Of a stretch of DNA of 27,153 nt, positions 1 to 6,902 are shown one piece after another. Both the position numbers and the translations under genes were made by a program. The notes under the pieces are model-generated. The model had not been told where the DNA came from, made no database searches, and was given only the letters and a program-made list of their open reading frames with translations. This DNA comes from an uncultured Oscillospiraceae bacterium (lineage in GTDB: Bacteria; Bacillota; Clostridia; Oscillospirales; Oscillospiraceae). The stretch spans positions 1-27,153 of the forward strand of contig CAKTHQ010000030.1 in the NCBI GenBank assembly GCA_934565415.1, read 5' to 3'. Within the stretch, counting starts at the first letter, position 1. The number at the start of each line of letters is the position of its first letter.

Positions 1-91
1 GGGGGAGTCCTCCGCCGGGTCGGATGAAAGGCAAACCGGAACGAAAGCAGCATAGGGGGTATTTCCGGAAGCCGGACGGTTCCGGGCAGTC

Positions 92-126
92 AAAAGCAGC
101 CGCCCGGGGGGAGCGGCTGCTTTTTT
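92..126 (-). terminator. Intrinsic terminator after pnp (probably bidirectional)
   Basis: A perfect 12-bp stem pairs 92-103 with 113-124 around a C/G-rich loop. It begins just beyond the pnp stop codon. Read on the minus strand the stem ends in TTTT; read on the plus strand it ends in six T, so it may stop transcription from both sides. Bases 1-90 hold nothing I can identify. Confidence 0.75.
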
Positions 127-132
127 CCGGAT

Positions 133-2253
133 TTATTTGTTTTCCATTTCCTTCAGGGCGTCCTTGCGGCTGAAGTTGGCGCGGCCCTTCTCGTCGAAGC
201 CCATGAACTTCACCCAGGTCATATCGCCCAGGTTCAGCACGTCCTCGACCTTCTCGACACGGTGGTTTTCCAGCTTGGAGATGTGCACCATGCCGTCATG
301 ACCGGGGGCAATCTCCACGAAAGCGCCGATGGGCAGGATCCGCACGACCTTGCCGTAGTACAGCTTACCCACCTCGGGCACGAAGCAGATGTCGTCCACC
401 ATCTTCTTGGCGGCGTAGGCGGCGGCGGAGTCCACAGCGGAAATAAACACGCTGCCGTCGTCGTCGATGTCCACCTTGGCGCCGGTGTCGGCGCAGATCT
501 TCTGGATGGTCTTTCCGCCGGAGCCGATGACCTCACGGATCTTGTCCACGGGGATCTTCAGGCTCAGCATCTTGGGGGCGTACTCGCTCACTTCGGCACG
601 GGGCTCGGCGATGCAGGGCAGCATAATCTCGTTCAGAATCTCCAGGCGGGCCTTGCGGCAGCGCTCCAGAGCGTCGGCGATGATCTCCATGGTCAGGCCC
701 TTATTCTTCAGGTCCATCTGGATGGCGGTGATGCCCTCGGTGGTACCGGCCACCTTAAAGTCCATTTCGCCGTGGAAGTCTTCCACGCCCTGGATATCGG
801 TGAAGGTTCTCCATTCGCCGGTCTCCTGGTCGGAGATCAGGCCGCAGGAAATACCGGCAACGGGCCGCTTGATGGGCACGCCGGCATCCATCAGAGCCAG
901 AGTAGAGCCGCAGATGGAGCCCTGGGAGGTGGAGCCGTTGGAGGACAGAACCTCGGAAACCACCCGGATGGCGTAGGGGAACTCCTCCACGCTGGGGATC
1001 ACGGGCAGCAGAGCCTTCTCGGCCAGAGCACCGTGGCCGATCTCACGGCGGGAGGTGGACCGGGCGGCACGGGCTTCGCCGGTGGAGTAGGCGGGGAAGT
1101 TGTAGTGGTGGATATACCGCTTGGTATCCTCCTGGTAGATGGTGTCCAGCTTCTGGGCGGCGGACAGGGTGTTCAGGGTGCAGACGGACAGAACCTGGGT
1201 CTGGCCGCGGGTGAACAGGCCGCTGCCGTGCACTCTGGGCAGCACGCCGACCTCGGCAGACAGGGGACGAATTTCGTCCATGCCGCGGCCGTCTACACGT
1301 TTGCCCTGGAGCAGCCACTTCTTGACAACCTTCTTCTGCATCTTGTACAGGCAAACCTCGATATGGGTATCGAAGTCCTCGTACTTTTCGGCAAACTTAT
1401 CGGCAAAGTCCAGCCGGGCGGCAGTGAGCCGCTCCTCACGGACATTCTTGTCGTCGGTATCCAGAGCGTACTCGATCTGGTCCAGGCCGTAGTTCATCAG
1501 GTCGTCCAGCAGCTCGTGGTTGACGGCGGCCTTCTCGAAGGTGAATTTGGGCTTGCCGATTTCGGCCACGATGCCGTTGATGAACTTCACGATCTCCATG
1601 TTGGTCTCGTGGGCGATGCGGATGGACTCCAGCACCACGGCCTCGGGAGCCTCGTTGGCCTCGGTTTCGATCATGACCACCTTCTCGAAGGTGGAGGAGA
1701 TGCACACGAAGCAATCGGAAGCGTTTCTCTGGTCCTGAGAGGGGTTGATGATATATTCGCCGTTCAGGTGGCACACATTGGTGGTAGCCACAGGTCCGTT
1801 CCAGGGTACATCGGAAGATGCAATGGCGATGGAAGCGCCCAGGGAGGCCACAATCTCTACGGGGTTATCGTAGTCGTTGGCCAGCACGGTGCAGGTGACC
1901 ACGGTGTCGTTGCGCAGCTCCTCGTCGAAGAGGGGACGCATGGGCCGGTCGATGATCCGGCTGTTCAGGATGCCCCGCTCGCTGGGCTTCCCCTCCCGGC
2001 GGTTGAAGGAGCCGGGGATCCGGCCTACGGAGTACATCCGCTCTTCAAACTCGATGGTCAGGGGGAAGTAGTCGATACCGGCCTTGGGAATGGGGTTGGA
2101 AGTGCAGGTGGTCAGCACCACGGTGTCGCCGTAGCGGCAGATGCACTCGGCGTTGGCCAGCTCTGCCACCTTACCGGTTTCTACGGTGAAGGTACGGCCG
2201 CCAATTTCCATCTCGTACACCTTGTGATTGGGGAACTGCTTGTGCGTAATCAT
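133..2253 (-). CDS. pnp: Polyribonucleotide nucleotidyltransferase (PNPase)
   Basis: A phosphorolytic 3'-to-5' exoribonuclease that degrades mRNA to nucleoside diphosphates and works as a ring-shaped trimer in the cytoplasm. The 706-residue length is normal for the family. Visible parts in order are a first RNase PH-like domain (about 15-145), an all-helical linker, a second, catalytic RNase PH domain (about 325-460), a KH domain (about 555-615, with IREVIGSGGKTIQ) and an S1 domain (about 625-695, with GKVVRILPIGAFVEI). The ATG at 2253 has AGGAGG eight bases upstream. It follows rpsO on the same strand, the classic bacterial rpsO-pnp order. The 153-bp gap holds the rpsO terminator and then a large hairpin described separately. 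No promoter of its own was obvious, so expression may rely on read-through from rpsO. Identification is very secure. Confidence 0.98.
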   Translation of the reverse strand: MITHKQFPNHKVYEMEIGGRTFTVETGKVAELANAECICRYGDTVVLTTCTSNPIPKAGIDYFPLTIEFEERMYSVGRIPGSFNRREGKPSERGILNSRIIDRPMRPLFDEELRNDTVVTCTVLANDYDNPVEIVASLGASIAIASSDVPWNGPVATTNVCHLNGEYIINPSQDQRNASDCFVCISSTFEKVVMIETEANEAPEAVVLESIRIAHETNMEIVKFINGIVAEIGKPKFTFEKAAVNHELLDDLMNYGLDQIEYALDTDDKNVREERLTAARLDFADKFAEKYEDFDTHIEVCLYKMQKKVVKKWLLQGKRVDGRGMDEIRPLSAEVGVLPRVHGSGLFTRGQTQVLSVCTLNTLSAAQKLDTIYQEDTKRYIHHYNFPAYSTGEARAARSTSRREIGHGALAEKALLPVIPSVEEFPYAIRVVSEVLSSNGSTSQGSICGSTLALMDAGVPIKRPVAGISCGLISDQETGEWRTFTDIQGVEDFHGEMDFKVAGTTEGITAIQMDLKNKGLTMEIIADALERCRKARLEILNEIMLPCIAEPRAEVSEYAPKMLSLKIPVDKIREVIGSGGKTIQKICADTGAKVDIDDDGSVFISAVDSAAAYAAKKMVDDICFVPEVGKLYYGKVVRILPIGAFVEIAPGHDGMVHISKLENHRVEKVEDVLNLGDMTWVKFMGFDEKGRANFSRKDALKEMENK

Positions 2254-2281
2254 AGATTTACCTCCTAAAATTTTTTATTTT

Positions 2282-2355
2282 CCGGGAGGTTTAGCACTTG
2301 AAACTGATGGTTTTTATTTAAAAACATCACTTTCAAACGCTAAAGGGACTCCCGG
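2282..2355 (-). promoter_or_regulatory. Long imperfect hairpin in the pnp leader, candidate RNase III / PNPase autoregulation site
   Basis: About 28 base pairs are packed into 74 nt just upstream of the pnp ribosome binding site. Pairs are 2282-2288 with 2349-2355, 2290-2295 with 2339-2344, 2298-2303 with 2331-2336, 2305-2308 with 2326-2329, and 2310-2315 with 2320-2325, with small internal loops and a 4-nt tip. The RNA 3' side is A-rich, not a T run, so this is not an intrinsic terminator. In E. coli and Streptomyces, RNase III cleaves a hairpin between rpsO and pnp; in E. coli this starts PNPase autoregulation. The same role here is inference from position and shape. Confidence 0.7.
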
Positions 2356-2370
2356 CGGTTTGTGGATGTG

Positions 2371-2398
2371 AAAAGGGGGCGACGGTAGCCGTCGCCCC
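2371..2398 (-). terminator. rpsO terminator or attenuator before pnp
   Basis: A perfect 10-bp stem (2376-2385 with 2389-2398) has a 3-nt loop and is followed on the minus strand by CTTTT. It lies 9 bp past the rpsO stop codon. The T run is short, so partial read-through into pnp is likely. Confidence 0.75.
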
Positions 2399-2406
2399 GG
2401 AGTTTA

Positions 2407-2673
2407 TTACTTACGGATACCCAGCTTGGCGATCAGAGCACGGTAACGGTTGATATCCTTCTTAGCCAGATAGTCCAGCATATTGCGGCGCTTACCAACC
2501 ATCATCAGCAGACCACGACGGGAGTGGTTGTCGTGCTTGTGTACGCGCAGGTGATCGGTCAGCTCGTTGATGCGGGCAGTCAGGATGGCAACCTGGACCT
2601 CGGGGGAACCGGTGTCGCCTTCGTGGGTAGCGTTCTCCAGGATAACCTGGGTCTTCTTTTCCTTCTGAATCAT
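2407..2673 (-). CDS. rpsO: 30S ribosomal protein S15
   Basis: A primary binder of 16S rRNA in the small ribosomal subunit. The family core is obvious: [14 protein letters not shown], then [17 protein letters not shown] and LDYLAKKD. I start it at the ATG at 2673 (88 residues, MIQKEKK...), the usual length. An upstream in-frame GTG at 2685 would lie inside the ribosome binding site AAGGTGG (2682-2688), which sits eight bases before this ATG, so the longer form is unlikely. It is the first gene of rpsO-pnp, with its own promoter at 2786-2814 and a terminator at 2371-2398. The transcribed leader of about 105 nt could hold an S15 feedback site. Confidence 0.97.
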   Translation of the reverse strand: MIQKEKKTQVILENATHEGDTGSPEVQVAILTARINELTDHLRVHKHDNHSRRGLLMMVGKRRNMLDYLAKKDINRYRALIAKLGIRK

Positions 2674-2780
2674 TGTGTTTTCCACCTTTTCATAAATTTA
2701 CCCGAGAGCTAAGTATGGGGTCGGTGAACGCTCCCGCAACTGAGCCGTGGGCACAAAAGATACGCTGGCCATAACCAGCG
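2674..2780 (-). promoter_or_regulatory. rpsO 5' leader, candidate S15 autoregulatory RNA
   Basis: From the promoter, transcription should start near 2779 and give a leader of about 105 nt. It opens with a hairpin (2763-2768 with 2775-2780) and has G/C-rich segments further on that can pair near the ribosome binding site. S15 represses its own mRNA through varied leader structures in many bacteria. I did not match a specific published consensus. Confidence 0.4.
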
Positions 2781-2785
2781 GGCTT

Positions 2786-2814
2786 ATTTTATCATAAGTG
2801 TCCCCAAAAGTAAA
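2786..2814 (-). promoter_or_regulatory. Sigma-A promoter of rpsO-pnp
   Basis: On the minus strand the -35 TTTACT (2809-2814) is 17 bp from the -10 TAAAAT (2786-2791). A TGA immediately before the -10 gives an extended -10. Confidence 0.8.
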
Positions 2815-2897
2815 GGGTTTCTTTCGAAAATTTTCCGTTTTCGGCGGGGTGGCCCAAGGGAATTCCCACAATCTCTCCTACATTTTACATAACAATG

Positions 2898-2962
2898 TTT
2901 TTCACAGCCCTTCCTCCGGTTATTCACAAAAGTTATCCACATTATCCACAGGTTTTTCCACA
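2898..2962 (+). other. Cluster of five DnaA-box-like 9-mers
   Basis: All lie on the same strand. They are TTTTTCACA (2898), TTATTCACA (2920), TTATCCACA (2933), TTATCCACA (2942, directly abutting) and TTTTCCACA (2954). The middle three match the consensus TTATNCACA exactly; the outer two differ at one base. The cluster lies in a non-coding gap between the rpsO promoter and the thioesterase terminator. It could be a DnaA-binding cluster acting in regulation or titration. dnaA and dnaN are not nearby, so I do not call it oriC. The rest of 2815-3014 shows nothing else. Confidence 0.6.
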
Positions 2963-3014
2963 GGACATTTGAAAAAGAATCCGGAAATTTTGCCGAAATG
3001 GCTTGGCTATGCCG

Positions 3015-3047
3015 AAAAAAGAACCACAGCCCATTTCTGAGCTGTGG
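3015..3047 (-). terminator. Terminator of the HK-HtrA-thioesterase operon
   Basis: On the minus strand a 7-bp stem, CCACAGC (3041-3047) with GCTGTGG (3024-3030), is followed by TTCTTTTTT. It lies 27 bp past the thioesterase stop codon. Confidence 0.75.
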
Positions 3048-3073
3048 AAAAGTAGCTGTTGACAGAACACAAT

Positions 3074-3808
3074 TTATTCAAAAAGCATCCTGGCGGAGAA
3101 GACCCGGTGGTCCTCCGTTCCTTCCTTCCGGTAAGCATCCACCCGGACGCAGCCGTCCTCTTCGGTTCCGTAGTGCATATCCAGGGTCTGGCCCTCCCGG
3201 CTCTCGGCCAGGTAGCACATCAGCAGTTCCTTCAAATGGTGCGTCCTGTGGAAATCGCTGGGGAACAGGTCGTCCATCCACTCCATGTATCTGGTGTTGT
3301 TCATGTGGCCGTTCCGGTCAATGTCCGTATAGCATACCTTCCGGGATGAGAAAGAGCCCATGTCCCTGGGCACAAGGCCTTTGGGACTGGCCAGCTCCAG
3401 GCCCCGGACCACACCGGCCAATTGAATGCCGCTCTTGCTGGGGGAGATCATCTTCCGGGTATCCAGGGTCATAATGACCCACAGGCTAATGGCCCGGAAG
3501 CACTCCTTGCCCCCTTCGTCATAGGCCACAACACTTCTGGGATAGGCTGCGGCGGTGGTGGGCATGGCCCAGGTTTCCACCCGGAGGAGCTCACCGGATT
3601 TGGGCAGCCGCGTAATTTGTACCCGGTGCCGGGAAACGGCCCAGAACAGGCCCTTGGCAGCCATTTCGTCATAGCTCAGAGCAAGCTCCCTGCAGTGCCG
3701 CCCGCCCATATCCTGGGCGATGAACAGGATCTGGGAGGGCTTCAGGTAGCCCTGGCAGTCCACCATATTGTCTTTGATTTCGTAATTTTGGGTAAATACC
3801 GGTTCCAT
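3074..3808 (-). CDS. Acyl-ACP thioesterase (FatA-like, double hot-dog fold)
   Basis: Predicted to hydrolyse acyl-ACP to free fatty acid plus ACP in the cytoplasm. At 244 residues it has the length of bacterial family members. Two hot-dog halves can be recognised. The first carries CQGYLKPSQI and LFWAVSRHRVQI (residues 18-65). The second carries YTDIDRNGHMNNTRYMEWMDD (160-180), the D-x-N-x-H-x-N pattern of the active site. It follows the HtrA gene by 24 bp and is the last gene before a terminator, so it is probably co-transcribed with the histidine kinase and protease. A link between fatty acid release and envelope stress would fit this context, but that is inference. The start has a GGAGCGAGG ribosome binding site. 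Confidence 0.88.
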   Translation of the reverse strand: MEPVFTQNYEIKDNMVDCQGYLKPSQILFIAQDMGGRHCRELALSYDEMAAKGLFWAVSRHRVQITRLPKSGELLRVETWAMPTTAAAYPRSVVAYDEGGKECFRAISLWVIMTLDTRKMISPSKSGIQLAGVVRGLELASPKGLVPRDMGSFSSRKVCYTDIDRNGHMNNTRYMEWMDDLFPSDFHRTHHLKELLMCYLAESREGQTLDMHYGTEEDGCVRVDAYRKEGTEDHRVFSARMLFE

Positions 3809-3832
3809 TGTTTTTGCCTCGCTCCAATGTAT

Positions 3833-5068
3833 TTATTTTGTTCTTTCCGTTAAGGTTACGGTAACCGTTTCCAGGCCGGTGCTGCGGAACAGGCGGAGCT
3901 CCATTTCGTCTCCCACCTGGTGGGCATAGAGCAGGCTGTTCAGCTCCTCCATGGAGGTTACCAGCTGCCCGTCCGCCAGGGTCAGAATGTCCCCGGGAAC
4001 CAGTCCGGCGGTTTCTGCCGGGCTGCCCGCCTCGACCTGGGTAAGATACAGGCCCTTGGGAACCTGGTAAAACCGCTGGTAGAAGGCAGAAAAGCTCTCT
4101 CCCTGAACGCCCAGCCAGGGGCGGCCGGATACATAGCCCCGGCAGATCAGCTGGTTGGCAATTTCCTTGACCGTGGTGCTGGGGATGGCAAAGCCCAGGC
4201 CCTCTACGCCGGAACGGTCGGAAAAGGCGCCGATCTTCATGGTGTTGATGCCCACAACCTGGCCGAAGCAGTTGATCAGCGGGCCGCCGGAGTTTCCGGA
4301 ATTCAGGGCGGCGTTGGTCTGAATCAGGTTCATGGTTCTGCCGCCCACCATTACATCCCGGTTGATGGCAGAGACGATGCCGTCGGTCATGGTACCCCGG
4401 AACTCGACCCCCAGGGGATCCCCGATGGCAACCACCGCATCCCCTACCCGCAGGGCATCCGAGTCTCCAAACTGGGCCTCCGTCAGGTTATCCGCCCGGA
4501 TATACAGCACCGCCAGATCGGAAACCGGATCCGTCCCCACCAGGGAGGCCGTCAGCTCCCGTTCGTCGGTCAGGGTCACGGTCAGGGTCTGCGCATCGCT
4601 GATTACATGGTCGTTGGTTACCAGATACCCCTTGCTGGATAGAATCACGCCGCTGCCGGTGGAGGTTGTATCCCCATTGGAGGCGGTAATGGAAACCACG
4701 CTGGGGATATTCCGGGCATAAATTTCCTGCAGGCTCAGTTCCCCGCCTTCCTTCTGCTCCGGAGCTTCGTGGAGGGCCACGGTGGCTTCTTCCTCCTGGG
4801 GGGGAGCGGCGGATTCCTGGGGGGCATCGACGATTACCCGGCCGTCGGCGGAGGCGTAGGCCACGGCATTCTCTTCGCCCCGTTCGTTCAGCTGCCGGAA
4901 CATCCGGATGTTCAGCACACTGAGCGCCGTAGAAATGCCGCCCAGAAAGATAACGGCTACCAGCAGCAGCGCAATCACTGCCCGGTGACTTTTGGGCGGC
5001 TCCGTACAGCCGGTGCCATAGACGCCATCGTCAAAGCCGCTGTCAAAGGGAAATCTTCTGTCGTCCAT
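3833..5068 (-). CDS. HtrA/DegP-type membrane-anchored serine protease with PDZ domain
   Basis: A 411-residue S1C-family protease for quality control of exported proteins. It has a short acidic cytoplasmic N-terminus, one membrane segment (about 29-50), a low-complexity linker rich in E, P and A (about 75-110), a trypsin-like domain and a PDZ domain (about 315-405). The catalytic triad is visible: His154 in TNDHV, Asp184 in SDLAVL and Ser260 in NSGNSGGPL. I start it at the ATG at 5068, with AGGAGG seven bases upstream. The open frame runs further upstream but would overlap the histidine kinase, whose stop is 14 bp before this ATG. The kinase-protease pairing recalls the walRK operon of Bacilli, which ends in an htrA-like gene. 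Confidence 0.95.
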   Translation of the reverse strand: MDDRRFPFDSGFDDGVYGTGCTEPPKSHRAVIALLLVAVIFLGGISTALSVLNIRMFRQLNERGEENAVAYASADGRVIVDAPQESAAPPQEEEATVALHEAPEQKEGGELSLQEIYARNIPSVVSITASNGDTTSTGSGVILSSKGYLVTNDHVISDAQTLTVTLTDERELTASLVGTDPVSDLAVLYIRADNLTEAQFGDSDALRVGDAVVAIGDPLGVEFRGTMTDGIVSAINRDVMVGGRTMNLIQTNAALNSGNSGGPLINCFGQVVGINTMKIGAFSDRSGVEGLGFAIPSTTVKEIANQLICRGYVSGRPWLGVQGESFSAFYQRFYQVPKGLYLTQVEAGSPAETAGLVPGDILTLADGQLVTSMEELNSLLYAHQVGDEMELRLFRSTGLETVTVTLTERTK

Positions 5069-5082
5069 TCCGGCGCCTCCTT

Positions 5083-6510
5083 TCAGTTTACCAGGGGCAT
5101 GGTGAAGGTAAACTCCGTCTTGCCGTCCCGGCTGGTCACGCTGATGTTCTCTCCGTGACTGCATACAATGGTTTTTACGATGTACAGGCCTAAGCCCCAG
5201 CCGTCCCGGTTCTGGGACCGGCTCTTATCCAGTTTGTGGAACCGGTCAAATACCAGAGGCAGCTCCTCCGGCGGGATGGTGTCCCCTTCGTTGGATACGG
5301 AAATATAGGCCTTGGCTCCGCCCTCCCGGATCTTCAGGCCCAAAGTGCCGCCTATGGGGCAGAACTTAACCGCATTGTCCAAAAGGTTATAGATAACTTG
5401 GGTAATGTAGTCCTCGTTGGCAAAGGTATACACCGGGTGCTCCGGCATATCCACATCCACGTTGATCTTCTTATCCTCGATCTTCTTTTCGAAGGTGATG
5501 AGCACGGAGCCGCAGCAGTCCTCCAGGTCAAAGTGGATTTTCTTTTCGTCCGGGATGCCCCCTTCGCTTTGCAGCTGGGAAATATCCAGCATACTGCGGA
5601 CCAACCGGCTCAGGCGTTTGGTTTCGTCGGATACAATCTGCAGGTAGTGGGGCCACTTCTCCTCCGGGATGGTTTTATCCAGCATTCCGTCTACATAGCC
5701 GGAAATGGTGGTCATGGGGGTTTTCAGCTCGTGGGACACATTGGCCACAAATTCCTGACGGCGGTATTCGCTCTTTTGCAGGGAGCAGGCCATGTTGTTG
5801 AAAGCAAGGGCCAGCTCTTCCATTTCCTCGCTGTTCCCTTCCTCAATTTTAACCCGGGCTTCCAGGTCACCGTGGCCAAAGGCATTGGCCGCCTTGGCCA
5901 GGTCCTGCAGGGGCTTATTTTCCCGCTTGGCAAAGTAACTGACGGCCAGAACGGATACCAGAATTACGCACACCGCCGTGGTCAGGAAGATATTGGAAAT
6001 TTTGGTCAGCACCGTATTGACGGAGGCGGAGGGGGAGGACACGATGATAATGCCCTCGTTTCCACCGTCGGAATCCGTTACCGGCAGAGCCACCAGAAAC
6101 CGGTTTTCCGTGTACAGGCCCTTGATAAAGCCGGTGGCCCGGTCCGAGCCCTGAGTCAAAACCTTATTGAGGTACTCTTCGTTTACATACAGGCCCAGGT
6201 GCTTGCAGCCGAACAGGCTGTCGGAGCAGATGACGACCTTTCCCTGGTTGTTGCACAAAACGGCATCGGAACCGGAAACCTTAGAGGCAATGTCCAGGTT
6301 CATCAGAAACTCCCGGCTGGAAAGACTGTCATCCTCCATATAGCTGGCGGCCAGGTCTGCCACGATCTGGGCATCCTGCTCCAGGGAATCATAGGTTGTC
6401 TTCGTCAGGTAGTTCTGGACCATCACCTGGAAGGAGCCGCCCAAAACGGTCAGGGCTACCAGCAGAATTCCCGCAAACAGGGAAAAACTGCGGCCAAAGC
6501 TGGATTTCAC
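5083..6510 (-). CDS. Membrane sensor histidine kinase with HAMP domain
   Basis: The sensor half of a two-component system: it autophosphorylates on His and passes the phosphate to a response regulator. It has 475 residues. Domains in order are TM1 (about 9-31), an extracytoplasmic sensor (about 32-170, with cysteines at 86, 95 and 102), TM2 (about 172-193), HAMP, HisKA with NVSHELKTPM (phospho-accepting His260), and an ATPase domain with N box YNLLDNAVKF and G box WGLGLYIVK. The start is GTG at 6510 with GAGGTG upstream; no better ATG lies nearby. It has its own promoter and is followed closely by HtrA. There is no adjacent response regulator; the only one in the window is at 18513-19205. Confidence 0.96.
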   Translation of the reverse strand: MKSSFGRSFSLFAGILLVALTVLGGSFQVMVQNYLTKTTYDSLEQDAQIVADLAASYMEDDSLSSREFLMNLDIASKVSGSDAVLCNNQGKVVICSDSLFGCKHLGLYVNEEYLNKVLTQGSDRATGFIKGLYTENRFLVALPVTDSDGGNEGIIIVSSPSASVNTVLTKISNIFLTTAVCVILVSVLAVSYFAKRENKPLQDLAKAANAFGHGDLEARVKIEEGNSEEMEELALAFNNMACSLQKSEYRRQEFVANVSHELKTPMTTISGYVDGMLDKTIPEEKWPHYLQIVSDETKRLSRLVRSMLDISQLQSEGGIPDEKKIHFDLEDCCGSVLITFEKKIEDKKINVDVDMPEHPVYTFANEDYITQVIYNLLDNAVKFCPIGGTLGLKIREGGAKAYISVSNEGDTIPPEELPLVFDRFHKLDKSRSQNRDGWGLGLYIVKTIVCSHGENISVTSRDGKTEFTFTMPLVN

Positions 6511-6551
6511 GGATTACCGCACCTCGTCTCTCTTACTTCTTATTGTATCAA

Positions 6552-6579
6552 ATTATAGCACAGAATCCGTTTGTTGCAA
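6552..6579 (-). promoter_or_regulatory. Promoter of the histidine kinase-HtrA-thioesterase operon
   Basis: On the minus strand the -35 TTGCAA (6574-6579) is 16 bp from a perfect -10 TATAAT (6552-6557), which is preceded by TGC (extended -10). It lies in the 86-bp gap after the 96-residue gene. Confidence 0.8.
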
Positions 6580-6596
6580 CGAATCCCGAAAAAAGT

Positions 6597-6887
6597 TTAC
6601 ATCTTCAGCCCATAGAATCCGGAGTCCAGCAGCCGGGCCAGAGCCGTGTCCGCTTCCTCGTCGGAAAAGAGGCCGGTAAACCGCTTGTCAACGGCCAGAG
6701 CCTCCAGGCTCAGGTCCAGCCGTCCTTTGCTTTCCAGGGTCATATACCCTTCCGAGCACCGGGCCCCGCTGAGCTGCCGATGGGCGGAAGCCATTTCCTT
6801 CCCGCTTTCCAAGGGACGGAACCGGGCGCCCAAGGCCTCTGCTTTGGCCCGGGCTTCCTGCCAGGCGGCGATAAATTTTTGTTCCAT
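6597..6887 (-). CDS. Small conserved-looking protein of unknown function
   Basis: A 96-residue soluble protein I do not recognise. It has no signal peptide or membrane segment. The N-terminal half is rich in Ala, Glu and Arg and probably helical; the C-terminus ends in GFYGLKM. The ATG at 6887 has AGGAG at a proper distance and lies 15 bp after the transglutaminase stop codon, so it is likely the fourth gene of the moxR operon. It could be an accessory factor for that envelope system, but nothing in the sequence shows this. Confidence 0.7.
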   Translation of the reverse strand: MEQKFIAAWQEARAKAEALGARFRPLESGKEMASAHRQLSGARCSEGYMTLESKGRLDLSLEALAVDKRFTGLFSDEEADTALARLLDSGFYGLKM

Positions 6888-6902
6888 GGTGTGTTCTCCT
6901 TT

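Noticed and set aside
262..2268. A 668-codon open frame on the plus strand opposite pnp
   Set aside because: It mirrors the pnp coding frame in GC-rich DNA, has a repetitive Gly/Val/His-rich composition and shows no known domain; pnp is certain.
2674..2685. Longer rpsO starting at GTG 2685
   Set aside because: That GTG is part of the ribosome binding site of the ATG at 2673, and the family length fits the shorter form.
2815..3073. Chromosomal replication origin at the DnaA-box cluster
   Set aside because: No dnaA, dnaN or other origin genes, no strand switch of genes here and no clear unwinding element; kept only as a DnaA-box cluster.
5069..5164. N-terminal extension of the HtrA protease
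   Set aside because: It overlaps the end of the histidine kinase gene; the ATG at 5068 has an ideal ribosome binding site.
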